Notes under the pieces: generated by a model
The model's database searches: none
What the model was told of the DNA's origin: nothing
Seen by the model: the letters and a program-made list of their open reading frames with translations, nothing else
Translations under genes and position numbers: made by a program
Shown: in pieces, positions 1-6,942 of the stretch
Layout of the letters: every line of letters starts with the position of its first letter
Position numbering within the stretch: position 1 is the first letter of the stretch
Assembly (NCBI GenBank): GCA_023436515.1
Contig: JAEZIV010000448.1
Span: forward strand, 1 to 13,717
Direction of reading: 5' to 3'
Length of the DNA: 13,717 bases
DNA from: Bacillota bacterium
Lineage (GTDB): Bacteria; Bacillota; Clostridia; Acetivibrionales; DSM-1351

Positions 1-280
1 GGCTGAACTTACAGGCTACAGCTATGACAGACTTCGTCATATTTTCAAGGAGAAGCTTGGTATCTCACCTAAACAGTATGTTACAAAAAAACGTTTGTCC
101 CATGCGAAAAAAATGCTTCAGCAAACCGACAAACCACTTGGAGAAATTGGTGAATCCTGCGGCTTTTCCTCAGCTAACTTTTTCATCAAGGTTTTTAAAG
201 AAAGCACAGGTATCACTCCCAGTCAATACAGAAATTACTGCAGGAGTAATGTTATAAATATTGAGTATGCAGATACATAA
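1..280 (+). CDS. AraC-family transcriptional regulator, C-terminal DNA-binding domain (5' end outside window)
   Basis: The frame is open from base 2 to a TAA at 278-280 and gives 92 residues that form nearly all of an AraC/XylS double helix-turn-helix domain. The first HTH is seen around AELTGYSYDRLRHIFKEKLG, followed by a linker helix with KRLSHAKKMLQQT. The second HTH contains IGESCGFSSANFFIKVFKES and is followed by the family's closing GITPSQYRN. The N-terminal ligand-sensing or response-regulator part is outside the window, so the signal it responds to cannot be told. In clostridia such regulators often control nearby carbohydrate genes. Here the next gene is convergent, so any control of it would have to act at a promoter about 3 kb away. 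The family call is certain; the targets are unknown. Confidence 0.93.
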   Translation, partial: AELTGYSYDRLRHIFKEKLGISPKQYVTKKRLSHAKKMLQQTDKPLGEIGESCGFSSANFFIKVFKESTGITPSQYRNYCRSNVINIEYADT

Positions 281-362
281 AAGCGCCAATGCCGGGCACT
301 ACTCAGTAAAGGGCCTTGCCGGAGGTATTTCCCAGTAAAGCCCCAAATTGTTTTTATACTTA
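281..362. other. Short convergent intergenic region without a clear terminator
   Basis: This gap separates the 3' ends of the AraC-family gene (plus strand) and the DUF4832 gene (minus strand). It holds two direct copies of CAGTAAAG at 304-311 and 333-340 and a few GC-rich blocks (GCCGGGC, GGGCC, GCCGG). I could not assemble a perfect stem followed by a T tract for either strand, so no terminator is called. Confidence 0.5.
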
Positions 363-3362
363 TCAATTGCACTGTTCATCGGTTATTTTTATATCATCAA
401 TAGCCAGTCCGCCACCCATATAACAGCCAAAAAGAATGTAGTAGTCATCGTAATTGGCCAGATCATAAGTAAAGGTTCTGGTGTTTTTCATACCTAAAGT
501 CTCTACCTCGTCAAACCATTTTACAAATCCCCGGTCATTTGAAATTCCACCGGAGGCAGTCCTTGCAAGAGTATAGTAGGCACCACCCGAAACCGGTGCT
601 ACAACCTGACGGTAACTGATTTGAACCTTGTATTTTCTGCCGCCCTTCAGATGGATTTTCGCTGCATCGGTATAGAGAAATTCGTACCATTGCAGGGTAT
701 TATCAGAATATCCATAGACAGACCAATTTCCGTTGACAAGCTTATCGGAGCTGCTTTCCAGCCTCCCAAAATTATTGTAGCCAGGTTTATAAGTGGTTGC
801 CGTAAAGGAAGCAGACTCGAAGTTCTGAAAATCCAAATATTTCTTAGTGATCTTCACATCATCAACACAAAGGCCTCCGCCTCCGTAAATACCCCATATA
901 AGAAAATAATCCTCATGATTCCCTATTTTCAATTCAAATTCCTTGGTTCCGGCTTCACCCTCGCTGCCCGTCCAGGTCACCCAGCCCACATCCTTCTGAT
1001 TCCCTCCGGAGGTAGTTCTGGCAAGAAAATAATAATATTCACCTGCTGCTGCCGCAGTCAGGGACTTATAATTGAAAGATACCCGATAAGTGCTGTTGGG
1101 CTCCAGTTGGACTTTATTTTTATCTGAGTAAAGGAACTCATAATAACCCGACCCGGTATTGTATCCAAGAACCGATTTGCTGCCGTTTACCACCTGACCG
1201 GCAGAACTGCTGATGGTTCCGTTATTATTGTAGCCCGGCAAATAGTTGGTTGCGGCAAAGTTACCGGCCTCAAACCGCTCCACACCCTCAACAGGGTTGA
1301 TAATACCGATTCCTGCTAAAGGTGTTATCCGTATATTGTCGATGGCTATGGAGCCTCCGTAATGAAGCCCCCAGATAAGACAATAATCCTCAAAATCGTC
1401 CAAGGTAATTTCAATTGATCTGCTTCCAGTCTGTCCCGGAGCACCCAGCCAGGAGGTGAAGCCCTTATCATAACCCGTCCCCTGAGAAGTCCTTGCAAGA
1501 AAATAAAAATAGCCGTTTGTTCCGTTTGAAGATATGACTTTATAATCAAAGCTGATATTGTACTTTCCTCCAGGAAGCAATTCAATTTTGTCCTTATCAG
1601 AATAAAATATTTCCTTCCAGTCTGTACCTGTATTACCTGTGCCATAAACACAATAGCTTCCGTCATAGGTATTTGAAGCTCCATTTACAACAGTACCGGT
1701 TCCTGATGTCCAGGTTGTATACAGAGATTTTTCAAAAGAGCCTCCGGAAAAGTTCTCCTCCATGTATTTTCCTACAGTACCTTGATTAGCATTTCCTCCA
1801 ACAGTCACACTCCCGATTTTATACCTCTTCAGTTCATCCTTTCCGTCAATTGCAAGCTGAACTTTGGGGATATCTGTAACCGGGTCCACCATTGCAATCT
1901 TCAGATCGTAGGTCCCTGGAGCCACACTCGCACCCAGTGTAAATGTCGACTCCACAGAATAGGTGTTTTCCCCTGTCCAGGCTGTTTGATCAAAAGCTAT
2001 GTCAGTTCCGCTCCACACAACATCCCCATCGGCTTCTGTTAAATAAACCTTCAGAGGGTATTTGTTATAGCACCTTCCCACGGCTTTGTTCACCCATTCC
2101 TGACGAAGTGTAAAGGTAGCACCCGGGGTGACTGTTTTGTTAAAGCTTGCCTTTTTCAAGACAAACCGGTAGCCCATTTCTTTGTTTCCCCGTTCAATTA
2201 AATCTGCTCTTTCGGTATAGAACTCGTCTGCTGAAGAATCGGCATCCCAGCCCATCAGAGTTATATAGTTGGGATGATAATTGAGAATATCGTCCAAGGC
2301 TGTTTCGGGACTATAGGATCTATTATTGGCAGAAGGATTGTCATACTCGTCATAACCTCTCCAGAACTCACAAATAATTGGGAGTTTTCTTCCCGATGTC
2401 CAGAAATCCTCCAACAGTTGCTTGTCATACTTGCGCATGGCTCCGGCAACCCCATCTCTTCTTATGGTAAGCTTATTTTTTGTCAACGCATAATTAAAGG
2501 CCGACCAGGTTTTATATTGCTGATAGCTGGAGGGGCTGTGACAATCAGGAAGCATATCGGTCAAAAATTCATAGGAACAGGATAAGGCTAAGATTTTCTT
2601 CTCATTCCAGGCATTATACCAGGTATCAATTGTATTCTTCAATGCGGTTTCTCTGGTGGAATAACTCCCAAAGCTGTTATAGCCGCTATGCCACTCTCCC
2701 CACGATCCATAACCGCGCAAATCAACGATATCAAGATACCTGTTGTTTTTGTAGCGTGCTGCCAGTGCATTCATAAAGCTGCTCAATTTTTGTTGATAAA
2801 TGGCACTGCTCTGGTCATAATAAATATCTGCCCCTGCGTTCTTGATCGTACAAGGAATGTTATATGTGTCCCCAAGCCATTTGGGAGCACCGCCATGATA
2901 ATTCCAAGAACCGTCGGTTGTCGAGTATAGATAAGGCTCGGTGCTGATTCTGAAAGTAATTCTTTTTCCAACACTAACCCAATAATTCATGGTTTGATCC
3001 AGCAGCTCCCAGTTATATACACCTTCGTTGGGCTCAAGCTCGGCCCAGGTGGATACTATTGCAACATTGCCAACCTCTGGAAGAGTATCCGCATAGGAGG
3101 TTATTCTTTGCCAATAAGGCCCGGGACTGATGAGATTTTTATCTGACACTGGATTTGTTCTTCTGGGAATGGCATAGTCCACCAGAACCCACCCCATATC
3201 AGGATTGTGAATGGTATCACTTATTTCAGTTGGAAAAACCGTAACTACGTTATTGTTTTCTGCTGCATTTGCCGTAGCATTTCCTTCCGCACTCCATAAC
3301 GCTGTTTCAAGCAAAAGAATACAACAGAGAAATCTTGCAAGTATTTTAATAAATCTTTCCAA
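363..3362 (-). CDS. Secreted DUF4832-type protein with three C-terminal carbohydrate-binding-like repeats
   Basis: A large extracellular protein of about 999 residues. The N-terminus (MERFIKILARF, hydrophobic CCILLLETALW, then small residues near ANA) reads as a Sec signal peptide. Residues about 40-395 look like a glycoside-hydrolase-style TIM barrel of the DUF4874/DUF4832 kind: HNPDMGW, STWAELEPNEGVYNW, SWGEWHS, DGVAGAMRKYDK and CEFW. Residues about 400-522 form a beta-rich Ig-like domain typical of the DUF4832 C-terminal half. Three tandem jelly-roll-like modules follow at about 534-681, 696-841 and 844-995. There is no dockerin, SLH or sortase signal. Start choice: the SD AGGAG directly abuts the first TTG (3371) but lies 9 bases before the TTG at 3362, which I prefer. 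Substrate and activity are not established; polysaccharide binding or cleavage is inference. Confidence 0.85.
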   Translation of the reverse strand: MERFIKILARFLCCILLLETALWSAEGNATANAAENNNVVTVFPTEISDTIHNPDMGWVLVDYAIPRRTNPVSDKNLISPGPYWQRITSYADTLPEVGNVAIVSTWAELEPNEGVYNWELLDQTMNYWVSVGKRITFRISTEPYLYSTTDGSWNYHGGAPKWLGDTYNIPCTIKNAGADIYYDQSSAIYQQKLSSFMNALAARYKNNRYLDIVDLRGYGSWGEWHSGYNSFGSYSTRETALKNTIDTWYNAWNEKKILALSCSYEFLTDMLPDCHSPSSYQQYKTWSAFNYALTKNKLTIRRDGVAGAMRKYDKQLLEDFWTSGRKLPIICEFWRGYDEYDNPSANNRSYSPETALDDILNYHPNYITLMGWDADSSADEFYTERADLIERGNKEMGYRFVLKKASFNKTVTPGATFTLRQEWVNKAVGRCYNKYPLKVYLTEADGDVVWSGTDIAFDQTAWTGENTYSVESTFTLGASVAPGTYDLKIAMVDPVTDIPKVQLAIDGKDELKRYKIGSVTVGGNANQGTVGKYMEENFSGGSFEKSLYTTWTSGTGTVVNGASNTYDGSYCVYGTGNTGTDWKEIFYSDKDKIELLPGGKYNISFDYKVISSNGTNGYFYFLARTSQGTGYDKGFTSWLGAPGQTGSRSIEITLDDFEDYCLIWGLHYGGSIAIDNIRITPLAGIGIINPVEGVERFEAGNFAATNYLPGYNNNGTISSSAGQVVNGSKSVLGYNTGSGYYEFLYSDKNKVQLEPNSTYRVSFNYKSLTAAAAGEYYYFLARTTSGGNQKDVGWVTWTGSEGEAGTKEFELKIGNHEDYFLIWGIYGGGGLCVDDVKITKKYLDFQNFESASFTATTYKPGYNNFGRLESSSDKLVNGNWSVYGYSDNTLQWYEFLYTDAAKIHLKGGRKYKVQISYRQVVAPVSGGAYYTLARTASGGISNDRGFVKWFDEVETLGMKNTRTFTYDLANYDDYYILFGCYMGGGLAIDDIKITDEQCN
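378..833 (-). repeat. DUF4832 protein, carbohydrate-binding-like module 3
   Basis: Third module, about 151 residues, ending a few residues before the stop. It matches the others at LVNG, YTDAAKIHL, YTLARTASG, GF..W and DYYILFGCYMGGG followed by IDDIKIT. It is closest to module 2: the opening TTYKPGYNN resembles module 2's TNYLPGYNN, which suggests that 2 and 3 arose by the later duplication. Confidence 0.77.
840..1277 (-). repeat. DUF4832 protein, carbohydrate-binding-like module 2
   Basis: Second module, about 146 residues, with the same landmarks as module 1: VVNG, YSDKNKVQL, YFLARTTSG, a GW..W segment and DYFLIWGIYGGG followed by VDDVKIT. It starts with a FEAGNF-type motif that modules 1 and 3 also have in the form FSGGSF and FESASF. 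Confidence 0.77.
1320..1763 (-). repeat. DUF4832 protein, carbohydrate-binding-like module 1
   Basis: First of three related modules of about 148 residues. Shared landmarks are an early VVNG and SYCVYG, YSDKDKIEL, then FLARTSQG, a GF..W segment and a terminal DYCLIWGLHYGG followed by IDNIRIT. The arrangement looks like a beta-sandwich carbohydrate-binding fold. No CBM family number can be assigned by eye. Confidence 0.75.
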
Positions 3363-3508
3363 TGGCAACAACTCCTATCAGTGATTAATAACTACACTGT
3401 AATTATGCTATAGAAGTTGTTGTCTTTAATATAATTATATGGCTATACTTTTGTATGTTTTGGTTAAACGATCGATTTATACTGTGTGGAAATGAAAATT
3501 TATTTCAT
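3363..3508 (-). promoter_or_regulatory. Upstream region of the DUF4832 gene with weak promoter candidates
   Basis: On the minus strand this AT-rich leader has a TATAAT (3434-3439) without a good -35 at normal spacing. It also has a TTAAAG-16-CATAAT pair ending at 3402-3407. Just downstream is an imperfect palindrome, TAATTAC-agt-GTAGTTA (3389-3405, one mismatch), which could be an operator. A clear AGGAG follows at 3372-3376. The promoter assignment is tentative; the ribosome binding site is firm. Confidence 0.35.
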
Positions 3509-3530
3509 AAAAAAATAGTACTACCGTACT
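3509..3530 (-). terminator. Possible weak intrinsic terminator ending the ispA-side transcript
   Basis: Read on the minus strand, AGTAC-ggta-GTACT is followed by A and a run of seven T. The stem is short (5 bp, two G-C pairs), so termination would be inefficient. Its position just after the structured element and before the DUF4832 leader suits a transcript end for the xseA-xseB-ispA operon. Confidence 0.4.
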
Positions 3531-3540
3531 TACTTATCTC

Positions 3541-3668
3541 AGGACCATCACCAAAGTAATCGCTTGAAAATTATACGGCTTGCTTCAAGCTCGTTTGCCG
3601 TCGCATAATACTTAACATCGTGTCTCGGATTATGCTAAAAGCGACGTCCTGTCGCTTTTACGGCAAAA
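3541..3668. other. Highly palindromic intergenic element; possible structured RNA or dispersed repeat
   Basis: Nested inverted repeats fill this stretch. On the plus strand an outer 7-bp pair TTTGCCG (3594-3600)/CGGCAAA (3661-3667) encloses two adjacent hairpins. One is GCATAAT (3603-3609)/ATTATGC (3629-3635). The other is a perfect 10-bp stem TAAAAGCGAC (3636-3645)/GTCGCTTTTA (3651-3660) with loop GTCCT. The arms abut almost without spare bases, so a three-way junction can form. Beside it lies another small hairpin, GCTTG-ctt-CAAGC (3578-3590). A GTCGC at 3600-3604 could alternatively pair with GCGAC at 3641-3645. It may be a palindromic repeat, a small mobile-element remnant or a 3'-UTR RNA structure. 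I do not recognise a named family. Confidence 0.6.
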
Positions 3669-3837
3669 GTTCTTACAGCTTCACCTACATTTTCAGCAAT
3701 TACTTCTAACCTGATGTCCCTGCGATACAAGTTGTCCTCACGTACTATTTTTACTTGTTGCTGCTATAGAAATTTGCAATTAAATATTTAATTCACAGTT
3801 GAGAATCACGATACGCAAGCTGCAGTTCAAAACCTGA
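3669..3837. other. Remainder of the intergenic region after ispA
   Basis: No gene with a plausible start is visible. There is a perfect 16-base AT palindrome, AATTAAATATTTAATT, at 3778-3793, and next to it a TTCACAGTTGAGAATCAC-like stretch of the kind often seen as interspersed intergenic sequence. A minus-strand frame (3638-3763) is open and protein-like but lacks a normal start; it is discussed as a finding. No intrinsic terminator directly follows ispA. Confidence 0.5.
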
Positions 3838-4722
3838 TCAGTTAGACCGTTCGACTAAGGACTGTGCCAGCTCCTTTAAGAATGCTGCCCTGCTTCCCAG
3901 CGTATCCAGGAAAGCAATACCCTCGTCAGTTACCTCCTTTAGTAATTGCTTTGATTTATCAAGGCCATATAGTGTCACATAGGTTGACTTGTTGCACAGG
4001 GCATCACTACCCGGTTTTTTGCCCATTACCGCTATGTCACCTTCAACGTCAAGAATATCATCCTTTATCTGAAAGGCCAGACCTAGATTGGATGCGTAAT
4101 TGGATAATGCGGAGAACTGTTCCTCCCCGGCTCCACAAATAACTGCTGCAGCTTCTACCGGTGCCTTTATCAGAGCTCCGGTCTTAAGCCGGTGCATTTC
4201 CTTAAGCTCACTGGAGTCCATTTTCCTCTCTGCTCCATTCATGTCAATAACCTGACCGCCTATCATGCCTCGAGAGCCGGCACACTGAGCTATAATACCC
4301 ATAGCCTTCAGCTTAGCCATGCTGTTGCCTGTGAGAGCATCATTGATCATGGTCTCATAGGCAAGGTTCAAAAGTGCATCTCCTGCCAAAATAGCCATTG
4401 CCTCTCCGTACACCTTATGGCTGGTGGGCTTACCCCGACGGAAATCATCATTGTCCATGGCAGGCAGATCATCATGTATCAGAGAATAGGTATGAATCAT
4501 TTCGATGGCACAGGCATAGGCAATAACCTCCCTGGGTTCCTTTTCGAATATCTCAGCAGTTGCCAGTGCCAGAGTCGGCCTAAGTCTTTTACCCCCAGCC
4601 ATCAGGCTATACAGCATTGCCTCCTTCAGCTGAGGGTAATAAGTATTATCAAGGGATATACTGTTGGCCAGGCTTTCCTCAATTATCTGAATAAATATTT
4701 GTTGTTTTTGCACATAATTCAT
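3838..4722 (-). CDS. ispA: Farnesyl diphosphate synthase (geranyltranstransferase)
   Basis: Soluble trans-prenyltransferase that condenses DMAPP/GPP with IPP to make farnesyl diphosphate, the precursor of undecaprenyl phosphate and quinones. The 294 residues are normal length. Motifs in order: GGKRLRP (43-49), the first Asp-rich motif DDLPAMD (84-90) with the two-residue insertion typical of bacterial type II FPP synthases, GGQVIDM (155-161), KTGALI (180-185), the second Asp-rich motif FQIKDDILD (217-225) and NKSTYVTLYG (244-253). Tyr79, five residues before the first motif, fits a short-chain (C15) product. The ATG overlaps the xseB stop (ATGA), indicating translational coupling. The dxs gene that often follows is not there. 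Confidence in the family is very high; exact chain length is inferred. Confidence 0.97.
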   Translation of the reverse strand: MNYVQKQQIFIQIIEESLANSISLDNTYYPQLKEAMLYSLMAGGKRLRPTLALATAEIFEKEPREVIAYACAIEMIHTYSLIHDDLPAMDNDDFRRGKPTSHKVYGEAMAILAGDALLNLAYETMINDALTGNSMAKLKAMGIIAQCAGSRGMIGGQVIDMNGAERKMDSSELKEMHRLKTGALIKAPVEAAAVICGAGEEQFSALSNYASNLGLAFQIKDDILDVEGDIAVMGKKPGSDALCNKSTYVTLYGLDKSKQLLKEVTDEGIAFLDTLGSRAAFLKELAQSLVERSN

Positions 4723-4961
4723 AGTTCAAAGTCCTTTTCTATAAGATTGCCTTCCTCATCCTGAAGAAGGATGGCTATTTTCTTTTCTGCTTCATCCAGC
4801 TTGGCAGCACAATACCTGGATAATTCAATTCCCCTCTGAAAATTTGTTATTGAATCCTCAAGAGAGATATCTCCTTTTTCAAGTCTGGCGACTATTTGCT
4901 CCAACTGTAATATGGCTTCTTCAAAGCTCTTTTCTTCCTGTACATTAGTACTTTTACTCAT
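4719..4961 (-). CDS. xseB: Exodeoxyribonuclease VII small subunit
   Basis: An 80-residue helical protein that binds the large subunit to form exonuclease VII, which degrades single-stranded DNA from either end into acid-soluble oligonucleotides. The family signature is complete: SFEEAILQLEQIVARLEKG (12-30), then DISLEDSITNFQRGIEL and a coiled tail with CAAKLDEAEKKI. The ATG at 4961 has an AAGGAGG nine bases upstream. The gene lies 25 bp after xseA and overlaps ispA by four bases, so all three are surely cotranscribed. Confidence 0.97.
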   Translation of the reverse strand: MSKSTNVQEEKSFEEAILQLEQIVARLEKGDISLEDSITNFQRGIELSRYCAAKLDEAEKKIAILLQDEEGNLIEKDFEL

Positions 4962-4986
4962 ATGAGTTATCCTCCTTGTAATACTG

Positions 4987-6201
4987 TCATTGGTCTAGCT
5001 TGTCAAGTTTAGAGGTTATCACCTTACAGTCTGCTTTTCCGTCCTTAAAACTTACTTCTACCATATCCCCTGCAGCTATTTGCTCCAGACTGTTTACAAT
5101 GCTTCCCTCTGGGGTCCTTACCACGCTGTAGCCCCTCTCAAGAATCTTTAGAGGGCTAAGGGTATCAAGCTTTCCTGCCAGGACAGCAAATCGTCCCTTT
5201 TTGTCCTTTATGAGCATCTCATTGTTTCTGAACAAATGCTTCAGGTCATTATCAAGCTTGAGCCTGTATTGGTTAAGTCTGTCATAAGGCTGCTTAAATA
5301 CAGGTCTGGTTTTTATCCTCTGCAGCTGTGTTTCACAAATATCCAACTTCTTAACAAGTGCGCTCTTCATCCTTGTTGTATAATTTTGCAATTTATACTG
5401 TAGCACTTCCACGTCGGGTACTGCAAGCTCAGCTGCAGCCGATGGCGTCGGAGCCCTCATATCGGAAACAAAATCACAAATTGTAAAATCTGTTTCATGT
5501 CCCACCGCTGATATTATTGGGATTTTCGAGGCGTAAACACTTCTTGCCACAACCTCTTCATTAAACGCCCACAACTCCTCAAGAGATCCTCCACCCCTTG
5601 CCACAATAATTATATCTACCTGAGCATGTTCATTTAGCTTTCGTATTGCAGCAGCAATCTGATCTGCCGCCTGCACACCCTGAACTGCTACAGGGTATAA
5701 TATCAGCTTCATCTTACTATGTCTTCTGTATGTAACATTGATAATGTCTCTTATGACTGCTCCTGTGGAGGAGGTTACCACTCCGATACTTCGGGGCAAT
5801 AAAGGTAGCTTTTTCTTTACCTCATTATCAAAGAGACCCTCCTGCTGCAGCTTATTCTTAAGCTGTTCAAAGGCAAGATGCAGTGCTCCCAAACCATCGG
5901 GCTGCATATCACTGGCATATAGCTGATATTGTCCGTCTCTTTCGTAAACTGATATATAGCCTGATACAATAACCTTATTGCCATTCTGGGGAGAAAACTT
6001 CAAAAGACTTGCCTGTGATTTGAACATAACACATTTGAGAACACTGTTTGCATCCTTAATGGTAAAGTACATGTGTCCGGTATAATGGTGCTTAAAGTTT
6101 GATATTTCTCCCCTAATCGAGAGGCCGGATAAAATCCCGTCACTTGATACAAGTTGTTTTATATAATTATTTACATCTGAAACAGTAAAAATCTTATTCA
6201 A
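4987..6201 (-). CDS. xseA: Exodeoxyribonuclease VII large subunit
   Basis: Catalytic subunit of exonuclease VII, active on single-stranded DNA in repair and recombination. The 404 residues match the family. An N-terminal OB-fold nucleic-acid-binding domain (about 5-100) contains GEISNFKHHYTGHMYFTIKD. The nuclease domain (from about 125) carries GVVTSSTGAVIRD (140-152), ARGGGSLEELWAFNEE (201-216), SAVGHETDFTICD (231-243) and RAPTPSAAAEL (249-259). The C-terminal part is the helical region that binds XseB, closing with LERGYSVV (354-361) and a small beta domain. The start is a TTG at 6201 with a strong AAAGGAG six bases upstream; there is no better ATG. Nothing is missing from the active site as far as can be seen. 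Confidence 0.97.
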   Translation of the reverse strand: MNKIFTVSDVNNYIKQLVSSDGILSGLSIRGEISNFKHHYTGHMYFTIKDANSVLKCVMFKSQASLLKFSPQNGNKVIVSGYISVYERDGQYQLYASDMQPDGLGALHLAFEQLKNKLQQEGLFDNEVKKKLPLLPRSIGVVTSSTGAVIRDIINVTYRRHSKMKLILYPVAVQGVQAADQIAAAIRKLNEHAQVDIIIVARGGGSLEELWAFNEEVVARSVYASKIPIISAVGHETDFTICDFVSDMRAPTPSAAAELAVPDVEVLQYKLQNYTTRMKSALVKKLDICETQLQRIKTRPVFKQPYDRLNQYRLKLDNDLKHLFRNNEMLIKDKKGRFAVLAGKLDTLSPLKILERGYSVVRTPEGSIVNSLEQIAAGDMVEVSFKDGKADCKVITSKLDKLDQ

Positions 6202-6301
6202 AGCCTACTCCTTTTTTATTTGATTTTGCTAACCGGATAAAATAATATTAAAAATCAATTTTCATTAAAAATATCAAGTATTGAATACAAAAAAAGATAA
6301 T

Positions 6302-6316
6302 GCAGATTATACCAAC
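6302..6316 (-). promoter_or_regulatory. Possible extended -10 promoter before xseA
   Basis: Minus strand TGGTATAAT (TATAAT at 6306-6311) gives an extended -10 element about 105 bases before the xseA start, in a 166-base AT-rich gap after nusB. No convincing -35 lies at 16-18 bp. It could give xseA-xseB-ispA an expression level independent of nusB, but this is tentative. Confidence 0.35.
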
Positions 6317-6367
6317 ATTACCATTTTTATATATGTTTTTCATTATTTCCGATAAGGATTTATTATC

Positions 6368-6844
6368 CTAGACTTCAGATTCTTTGTTTTCAGAAGCATC
6401 AGGAATATTTTGCTCTTCGGGCTTATCAGCCTCTTCCTCATAATTGGCATCTTCCTTTGTTACCTTTGCCAGCAGACCATTTACAAAGGCACCTGCATCC
6501 TCATTACTATACCTTTTGGCCAATTCCACCGCTTCATTAACTGATACACTGAAAGGAATATCCTCCCTGTATAGAATTTCATAAATTCCTAATCTGAGTA
6601 TAGACAGGTCTACCTTTGATAACCTGTTGATCTTCCAGCCCATTGCATATTTTTCAATTACCCTATCGATAAGGGCAACCTTTTCATCCACACCGTCTAT
6701 TACACTTCTGATATAGTTTATATCGCTTGCGGTATAGTTTTCAGCTTCAAGTGCTGTTTCAATATGCTCCTTCCTGTCACCCTTTTGTAATTCCAGCTGA
6801 TAAAGCAGTTTCATTGCGGCTTCCCTAGATGCACGACGTCCCAT
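6368..6844 (-). CDS. nusB: Transcription antitermination factor NusB
   Basis: All-helical RNA-binding protein that, with NusE (S10), binds boxA to assemble antitermination complexes on rRNA operons. The family signature is plain: MGRRASREAAMKLLYQLE (1-18), INRLSKVDLSILRLGIYEIL (72-91), IPFSVSVNEAVELAKRYSNE (96-115) and GAFVNGLLAKV (118-128). The normal fold ends near residue 130. A further 28-residue, strongly acidic and probably disordered tail (EDANYEEEADKPEEQN onward) makes this protein longer than usual. The ATG at 6844 is preceded by AGGAGG at seven bases. In many Firmicutes nusB follows the Asp23-family gene yqhY, as here. Confidence 0.97.
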   Translation of the reverse strand: MGRRASREAAMKLLYQLELQKGDRKEHIETALEAENYTASDINYIRSVIDGVDEKVALIDRVIEKYAMGWKINRLSKVDLSILRLGIYEILYREDIPFSVSVNEAVELAKRYSNEDAGAFVNGLLAKVTKEDANYEEEADKPEEQNIPDASENKESEV

Positions 6845-6942
6845 TAATATTCCTCCTATGTATTACAGCTAACATTTTTCCGTTTTCAAACTTCAGATTT
6901 TAGTTTCAAGCTTACCAAAAATGACAAAAGCTCGTTGCCCGC

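Noticed and set aside
621..1127. 168-codon open frame on the plus strand
   Set aside because: Antisense to the repeat modules of the DUF4832 gene. The minus-strand frame shows clear module-to-module conservation, so it is the coding one.
3636..3660. The TAAAAGCGAC/GTCGCTTTTA hairpin as a simple terminator
   Set aside because: It is followed by only four T in either direction and is embedded in a larger set of matching arms, so a plain rho-independent terminator does not explain it, although some termination activity remains possible.
3509..3837. OLE RNA (large structured RNA often found beside ispA in anaerobic Firmicutes)
   Set aside because: The position next to ispA is suggestive, but the available region is shorter than the usual OLE length of about 600 bases, no OapA-like membrane protein gene is adjacent, and I do not recognise its conserved sequence. 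An Rfam scan would settle it.
4192..4764. 190-codon open frame on the plus strand
   Set aside because: Antisense to ispA and xseB, both complete with all motifs. The frame has no recognisable domain and is explained by codon bias of the true genes.
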